Assembly: GCA_964036195.1 (NCBI GenBank)
Contig: OZ038451.1
Coordinates: 27,607,927 to 27,671,926 of the forward strand
Length of the DNA: 64,000 nt
Direction of reading: 5' to 3'
Source of the DNA: Sphaerolaimus hirsutus
Lineage: Eukaryota > Nematoda > Chromadorea > Monhysterida > Sphaerolaimidae
The stretch's first letter is position 1. Each line of letters opens with the position of its first letter. Position numbers and translations under genes: made by a program. Below, piece after piece: positions 59,001 through 64,000 of the stretch. The notes under the pieces are model-generated. The model saw only the letters and a list, made by a program, of their open reading frames with translations, was not told where the DNA came from and searched no databases.

Positions 59001-60751
59001 CTTCTGTTTACAAACTGAAAATTTGGATGTTATGGAATCACATCTTAGTTTGAGCAAATCTTAAAATATCACTGATGTCCAATAAATCTGAAAACGATAC
59101 GCGATTGGTGTTACACAGCGTAGGTACCAATGTTGTCTGTACACATCGCTATATCCCGACTCATATACGCAGACAGGTTCTCTGGCAAACTGGGAAGGAA
59201 AGGGATGGCAATACGGTTCGAGATAACCCCAGATTTATTCGCTGCACGGGGTCGTTCCCCAACAGCGGTTTCCGTGGCGCGTTAATGTGCGGAGCTGATC
59301 GATTGTCAACCGAGGTAATTACCTTTGTATCTACCTACATAGCCTCTACCACCGTTCCAATGAAACGCATGACATATCGACATTACAATCAGCGGGTTTA
59401 TCGACCCGTCATCTTATCGACATATATTTCCTCCACGATGTTGTTTTTGGGACTTTTAGATATCTCTGATGACTATGTCGGGAAATATTCAACCTATCGA
59501 AATAACGACTTATCGACAAGTCGATATATAGACTTATCAACACATGGACTTATCGACCGATTTACTATCTTATCTCTCTACACAAACGTTAAGTTCTATT
59601 GTACATCGGAAATGTCTCGTGAATGTATAATGGTACAATCGCTGTTTATATCAATGACGAAAAAGCATCTGTGCAGGGTATCTGTATTTCATAATTGTAT
59701 GTATGGATCTATAAACGTCGTAAACTGCATAGTACTTATCAATACATCACAGGTCGCCTTGAGCACGATGGTAGGGGCCTGCTATTTGTCGCCCTTTATG
59801 AACTTATGGGGCGAATGCCTGATGGAAACCAGGGCATGCATCACTGAAGAACTGGCTTACAGGATGCGAGATGTCAACGGGAAATGGGTTACGGCCCCTG
59901 AATATGGTCTTTTTGACCAATATGACAAAAGGGGTCATTGGAAAATAGATGACCCCACAAACAGTATTCGTGGTGTTTTCGGCATGCTTCGAGATCCCAA
60001 TAAGGTACGAGCTGTTTCAGTTAAGATTGATAAAAACCCAAAATTCATATCAGTCAACTGGTGGCTAGACGTAGGCTTGTCGATCAGTAAAGATACGTGG
60101 AACGGTTACAGATATCTGAAAAGGGGTAAAGTCGGGAAAAAGCTATTTTCGATACCTATTTCTGGCTTAAAAATATCAACTAACAAAAGTATATGGCTAT
60201 ATACTCTCTTTGCTATGGTGATGAGAAACAAGACCTCATCACGGTGTGAAGATAAGTGTTCAGCCATTTATATTGAATCTACTGAATTAAATTTACCGGG
60301 TATACTACATGTCAATACGGAGTGTATGCTATGCTATACAAAATTATACTATACCGCAACAAAATTGTTTGGGTCGGTGAGTTTAAAAGTGTGTGTTATT
60401 GCGCTTCGCTTGTCCATATATGCTTGCAAATATGCTGTAACATTTAACACCGTGCTACCACACATGCATGACTACATCAATAACAAATCACGCAAAAATA
60501 TGCCTGCTTCCATGTTGTTTGCCGTGAGCTGTGATAAATGTTCATTTTTAGAAACGTTCACACACAACAATATCATTCCGCAGAATCGCCGTGGCCGGGG
60601 TGGTCCATCCATGCAGCAGAGGGGTGCCCCCCGGGGGGGTAGAGGTGCTTCGGCGTTTCGGCAACCCCTATGCAGGCCGTGTTCCAAAAAGCCCGTATTG
60701 ACTGCCAAGAGCCCGCGATTGAAACTGATGAAAGTGAAACTGACACAATAG
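56068..60751 (+). CDS. Gag-like multi-exon gene with stop-free introns (671 residues when spliced)
   Basis: Predicted exons: 56068-56293, 56430-56576, 56823-57061, 57347-57496, 57743-57949, 58160-58327, 58541-58857, 59173-59314, 59753-60004 and 60584-60751 (stop TAG). All donors are GT and acceptors AG, phases match, and the sum is 672 codons. Features: acidic, coiled-coil-like region at residues about 205-275; a KRK...NKRVKL cluster at about 290-310 resembling a nuclear localisation signal; and an Arg-Gly-rich tail at about 617-640 (RRGRGG, RGGRGA) like the nucleic-acid-binding end of retroelement Gag proteins. No enzyme motif is seen. Its last 82 bases overlap the next gene in another frame. 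Unspliced, the same DNA is open from 56171 to 60748 except for one TGA at 59051. Gag identity is an inference from the tail, coiled coil and neighbour; the start at 56068 is uncertain, with an alternative ATG at 56189. Confidence 0.65.
56577..56822 (+). other. Stop-free intron 2 (246 nt = 82 codons)
   Basis: Donor GTGAGT, acceptor CCTTGCAG, phase 1. Read in the exon frame it has no stop although it is AT-rich and contains AATAATAATAATAAT, which is read as Asn-Asn rather than TAA. Confidence 0.75.
57062..57346 (+). other. Stop-free intron 3 (285 nt = 95 codons)
   Basis: Donor GTAAAT, acceptor GCCTGCAG, phase 0. No stop in the exon frame. Confidence 0.75.
57497..57742 (+). other. Stop-free intron 4 (246 nt = 82 codons)
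   Basis: Donor GTCAGT, polypyrimidine-rich acceptor TTTTTCCCCTCAG, phase 0. No stop in the exon frame. Confidence 0.75.
57950..58159 (+). other. Stop-free intron 5 (210 nt = 70 codons)
   Basis: Donor GTACAT, acceptor GTTTTCAG, phase 0. Hand count of stops: 0 in the exon frame, 4 and 10 in the other two forward frames. Confidence 0.8.
58328..58540 (+). other. Stop-free intron 6 (213 nt = 71 codons)
   Basis: Donor GTACGT, acceptor CTCTTTCGCAG, phase 0. Hand count of stops: 0 in the exon frame, 8 and 4 in the others. Repeated TTTAAAA/TCTAAAA words are all phased as TTA-AAA or CTA-AAA, never TAA. Confidence 0.8.
58858..59172 (+). other. Intron 7 (315 nt = 105 codons) with the only in-frame stop
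   Basis: Donor GTGGGT, acceptor TACGCAG, phase 2. A single TGA at 59051-59053 interrupts an otherwise open frame. Confidence 0.7.
59315..59752 (+). other. Stop-free intron 8 (438 nt = 146 codons)
   Basis: Donor GTAATT, acceptor ACATCACAG, phase 0. Contains tandem TTATCGACA-like words, all kept in an open frame. Confidence 0.75.
60005..60583 (+). other. Stop-free intron 9 (579 nt = 193 codons)
   Basis: Donor GTACGA, acceptor ATTCCGCAG, phase 0. The longest of the series, with no stop in the exon frame. Confidence 0.75.
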
Positions 60752-62904
60752 GGGTGTTGAATTTGCAAAATGTCAAACAACAAAATGAAAACATGGCCTC
60801 TTCGAGTGGTGAGTTTCACATTCATCAAACCTGCGACGTGAATAGTTTTAAAAATTCCAAGTTCGTGAAGGGGGTAAATAATATACAAAATTTTTTATCG
60901 ATTCTAAAAAAAAATTTTCTATCGATTTTAAAAATATCAGATGCTCGAAAATTAGACTATATTTACGTAAATAATCTAAATAGTGAACGTTTCTCTACTA
61001 AATCCCCTGAATTTTTTCCCCTGAATCCCCTTAAATCCCCTGAAATAACTACATCTCACGTATCATATAAAGGTGTGCGTATTCAATTACCATACACAGA
61101 AACCTCCGAGGTGGCAATTTTGAACGCGCGCGTGGCGCAACTTTTGGCAAAAATTGAGGGGAAAACATCTCTTGGCGCAGTCAAATCAGTCGATTCGAAA
61201 AACGGGGGTGTAGATACTGCCAGTGCAAAACCGGAAGACGTGGGGGGTGTCCAAAACGAACAACCACCCCCATTTCTGTTGAATGATGGCGATTCAGTAG
61301 ATGAGGACGATGCCAATTTGTGTACCCCCCACGTGCCACTCGAAACTGCCGAAGAGGGTGAGGTGTTGGATCGCGGCAATTTATTCGAAGACAATGATCC
61401 GGACTTTGGTGGGTATTTGCATGAATGGGGGGTTCCATTTTTGGGTTTAAACGTGCGGCTTTTTCTCTCTGATAGCAATGAATTGACCAAATATCAATGT
61501 GGACAGCTGAGAAAATTTTACATATATTTCAAACACCGGCAAATATACGTAATTTTGTTAACTGCATTACTGTCAATGTATTTTCCACTCACAGAATCGC
61601 CCCCCGCTGCCCCATCCGACAATATTCCGTCGACGACAGTGCCACCCAAGGCAAGTGTAGAGCGTGATGATAAACTGGACGTTTTTGCCGCCAGAACTAA
61701 ACAGCTTTCTTCCCACACACAGGTACGTGATATGTTAAGCACGTATCGCGGACATAATAGGGGTGGCACTGTAATTGGGCCGACACCGTATATTGAGTTC
61801 TGTGACCTGCTCCCGAAAAACCAGAAAAAAATCGAAAAATTTTTGAGACATCTAATGGAAAGGGGGCGCATTCCTGAACAGAAACTACTCAGGGAGCCGC
61901 AACTCAATAATACGCTGCTGGCTCCAATTTCAGTGGTTCGCAAATTGCGCATCAGCAGCCCCTTCGGTCCAATGACCGGTTTTCGCCAGTCTGACAACCG
62001 CGCGATGCATGAGGAGATAAATGATTTTGACGTTACTACTGGACTGTCTACTAACTACTTTTTTTCACTGTTGATTTGCGGGGACAGTACCAGTGTGGGC
62101 CTGTCTATTGAATTCGTAAAACATGTTTCTACGCAAAATTTAGCTATAAAAATTGAATCTACTTCCACGCTATTTTCTGGCCAGAGATTACCGTGCATTG
62201 GGACAATTCTGAAATACGTAAAAAATCCGACCCCCTACGATGTGGTGCTTGTCAGGGCTGTGCTAAATAGCACGGATTTAGAACATGCACTAGCTATCAA
62301 ATCTCCTGGTGTTGATTTGAGGTCCAATTTCCTATCTCCCGTATTTGAAATCTTCAAATCGATAATTGACACTGGAAATCTAAAATTACAACCCCATGGC
62401 CGTATAATTCTAAGCCTCATTGGTCCCACGCTACCTGATTTCAACTGCTCAACATGGTGTGAACAATTGGCGAAAGAAATCTTCTACTTTTTTCTTGATT
62501 TGGAGCAGTCGCTAACGGAATTTTTGCGGGCGCGCACAAAACGAGTCATGGTTTTGCCGATTATGGGCTACTGTCTATCCAATTATGAAACAATGGGCTT
62601 GGAGACGCCTGTTCAAGCCATGGTGCGCCTAATATCACGGGATGGCTTACACACTTCCCCATCTGGACATAAGCTGATTGTGCACTTAACCCTGGACACG
62701 TTAAAGAAAATGTGGGTTACCTGTACAAATAAGTTTGAAAATATACAGAAAAGTATGTACATAATTATACATCGCCCGTTTATAGGCAGCGGCCACGAGA
62801 AAACGTCAACGCGAGCTGAAACGCGGCCCGCCAAAAAACCAGCGTTCAATAACTTCATTTATGGAGAATCACAACATCGGTTGGAACTTTTTTATACCAA
62901 AAAT
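60670..62904 (+). CDS. SGNH/GDSL hydrolase-domain gene, overlapping the gag-like gene (3' end not seen)
   Basis: Predicted exons 60670-60808, 61100-61408, 61595-62711 and 62790-62904; the last two junctions are less sure. The first 82 bases overlap the gag-like gene in the -1 frame. The N-terminal part is acidic and low-complexity. Exon 3 holds an esterase domain: LLICGDSTSVGL with GDS codons at 62080-62088 (nucleophile Ser), an Asn-containing block VLNSTD near 62266, PHGRIILSLIGPTLPD, and a C-terminal DGLHTSPSGHK with Asp 62641 and His 62650 (D-x-x-H). GDS-to-His spacing, about 188 residues, suits SGNH hydrolases. SGNH domains are known in CR1-like LINE ORF1 proteins and in some tyrosine-recombinase retroelements; reverse transcriptase, if present, would lie beyond the window. 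After 62904 a GTACGT donor starts intron-like sequence that stays open to 63757. Confidence 0.65.
60809..61099 (+). other. Stop-free intron 1 of the SGNH gene (291 nt = 97 codons)
   Basis: Donor GTGAGT, acceptor CATACACAG, phase 1. No in-frame stop. Contains local CCCCTGAA/CCCCTTAAAT duplications kept in frame. Confidence 0.75.
61409..61594 (+). other. Stop-free intron 2 of the SGNH gene (186 nt = 62 codons)
   Basis: Donor GTGGGT, acceptor TCCACTCACAG, phase 1. No in-frame stop. Confidence 0.7.
62712..62789 (+). other. Possible stop-free intron 3 of the SGNH gene (78 nt = 26 codons)
   Basis: Donor GTGGGT, acceptor TATAGGCAG, phase 2. Short and less certain; it could be coding. Confidence 0.45.
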
Positions 62905-63759
62905 GTACGTATACATACGTCTGAGCCGACAAATGAATCAAAAATGGGAGCGCCTCGTTTTCTTCATTTCTATTTATCAAAACAATTTTACCGAACGTTT
63001 CTATCAAAACTTTCAAATTTTCTATACATGAATACTTTATGTGTACATAAATATGGCGGGAAAGTACATTCACCAGGGGTAGAGAACTTTGGAAGTTTAA
63101 TACCATTCCCCATACACAGAGGCGCCAACGTGAAAAGTGACGTGAAACAACTACAGGCGACAGACTGGCCACAAACGTGTTGTAGATTTATTACGTTGAA
63201 TATAAAACTGCTGGCCATACGGTGTGATATTTGTGTCGCAATCTCAAATACTGTGCAAATATCTGAAGTCGCAGATTGCAATGTAGATACTATTGAACTA
63301 CATATGCAAAAAAATGGAAATGTATTTGATAGCAGAAAATCTACATCGCAATATGCCTACTCTCAGATTCAATCGAATGTCCAAAACGGTGGATATTGGA
63401 CAAACTTTTTACTGTTCTACCTAACGTTCATCCGTTTATTTATCACAAAGCACGTTTCATCAGCACAGCGTGATAAAACGTTCAATATTACTGCATTTAT
63501 TAACACACGCTTTGATAGTGTCATGTATCGATTTTCCTACTGGTATACTGTCTGGATACCATTTTTACCACTTTTAAAAATAAAACTATTTAAAAATATT
63601 TTAAAATTTCTAAAAAATACTGCAAAATACTTAGTGTTTTTAAATACACTTTTCTGTGATGCTGGTTCGTTAAAATTCAAACCGTTCAAAACGTTCAAAA
63701 ACTTTAAAAAAAAACAGCTTATTAAACTTTTTAAAAACAAGATTCCGTTCCCTCTATGA
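62905..63759 (+). other. Open intron-like tail (285 codons, stop at 63757)
   Basis: Starts with donor-like GTACGT and continues in the SGNH-gene frame for 285 codons. The end is very AT-rich (63560-63757), and TTTAAAA/TTCTAAAA words are again phased to avoid stops. No convincing acceptor before the stop; a candidate CTTCTAGCAG lies just after it. It is either the last coding segment or an intron whose 3' end was lost. Confidence 0.5.
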
Positions 63760-64000
63760 AAGAGTAGCAGTAAAATTAGTGGTGCCTGTCGGTGGTGCAG
63801 TCCTCGCTTCTAGCAGGCTGACGACTTTGAAAAAAAGGGAAAATATCAAAATACAATATGCAAAATTATTCATAACCGAAATTTTCCCTTTTTTCACATT
63901 TTTCTCTCTTTACGATTCGTTTTTACTAAAATTCATCATTGCCTACTGTGTGTATGTTAAAAAACAGTTTAGCTATGCAGAATTTTCCCGGATCTGGATC
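63760..64000 (+). other. Right-edge sequence, nothing recognised
   Basis: Contains inverted words AAAAAAGGGAAAAT (63832-63845) and ATTTTCCCTTTTTT (63880-63893) that form a small hairpin. No exon could be supported before the window ends. Confidence 0.5.

Noticed and set aside
58862..59176. Alternative borders for intron 7 (donor GTGCTT, acceptor AGACAG)
   Set aside because: Also phase-consistent, but GTGGGT with TACGCAG is the better pair; the stop-free argument does not depend on the choice.
61723..61728. GTACGT donor-like site after CACACACAG
   Set aside because: No phase-compatible acceptor follows, and the downstream sequence is protein-like up to the GDS motif, so I kept exon 61595-62711 intact.
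63560..63757. Lys/Phe/Leu-rich C-terminus as a membrane-active peptide
   Set aside because: The composition follows directly from TTTAAAA words kept in one frame, and the same pattern is in intron 6, so no function is inferred.

Overview
The window looks like nuclear DNA of an AT-rich, intron-rich animal, probably an invertebrate; I cannot name the phylum. The evidence is multi-exon genes with GT-AG (once GC-AG) introns, a kynurenine-formamidase-like cyclase gene, MULE-type transposase, SWIM and ubiquitin-protease-like exons, and a very dense load of short terminal-inverted-repeat transposons. There are no bacterial operons, rRNA, tRNA or CRISPR arrays.

Layout. 1-9.6 kb (minus strand): a gene of at least 22 exons with a MULE-like transposase core, a SWIM zinc finger and a PHD-like Cys/His exon, followed by a separate or continuing gene that runs off the left edge. 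12.6-14.3 kb (minus): a paralogue of that left-edge gene, ending in a motif like the histidine box of ubiquitin-specific proteases. 18.2-21.6 kb (minus): two tandem copies of the last two exons of a single-pass membrane protein. 30.2-41.9 kb (minus): a complete six-exon cyclase-family gene of 292 residues whose introns are packed with nested transposons. 42-56 kb: almost entirely transposon mosaic. 56.0-63.8 kb (plus): two overlapping multi-exon genes, one gag-like (coiled coil, nuclear-localisation-like motif, Arg-Gly tail), the other with an SGNH/GDSL esterase domain. This resembles the 5' half of a retroelement that continues beyond the window.

The most unusual signal is in that last locus. 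Eleven consecutive intervening sequences with good GT...AG borders are all multiples of three in length, and read in the exon frame they contain only one stop codon in about 1,029 codons, although they are AT-rich and their other frames are full of stops. Introns of the other genes in the window hit stops within a few codons. Selection to keep the unspliced transcript translatable is the simplest reading; a retroelement genomic RNA escaping nonsense-mediated decay is one hypothesis.

The intergenic mosaic contains several families of short non-autonomous elements. Many are hAT-like, with exact or near-exact 8-bp target duplications that I could read directly; others are flanked by TA; others are foldback elements. 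Several are nested inside one another. One hAT-like element carries a coding-like fragment with a disrupted frame.
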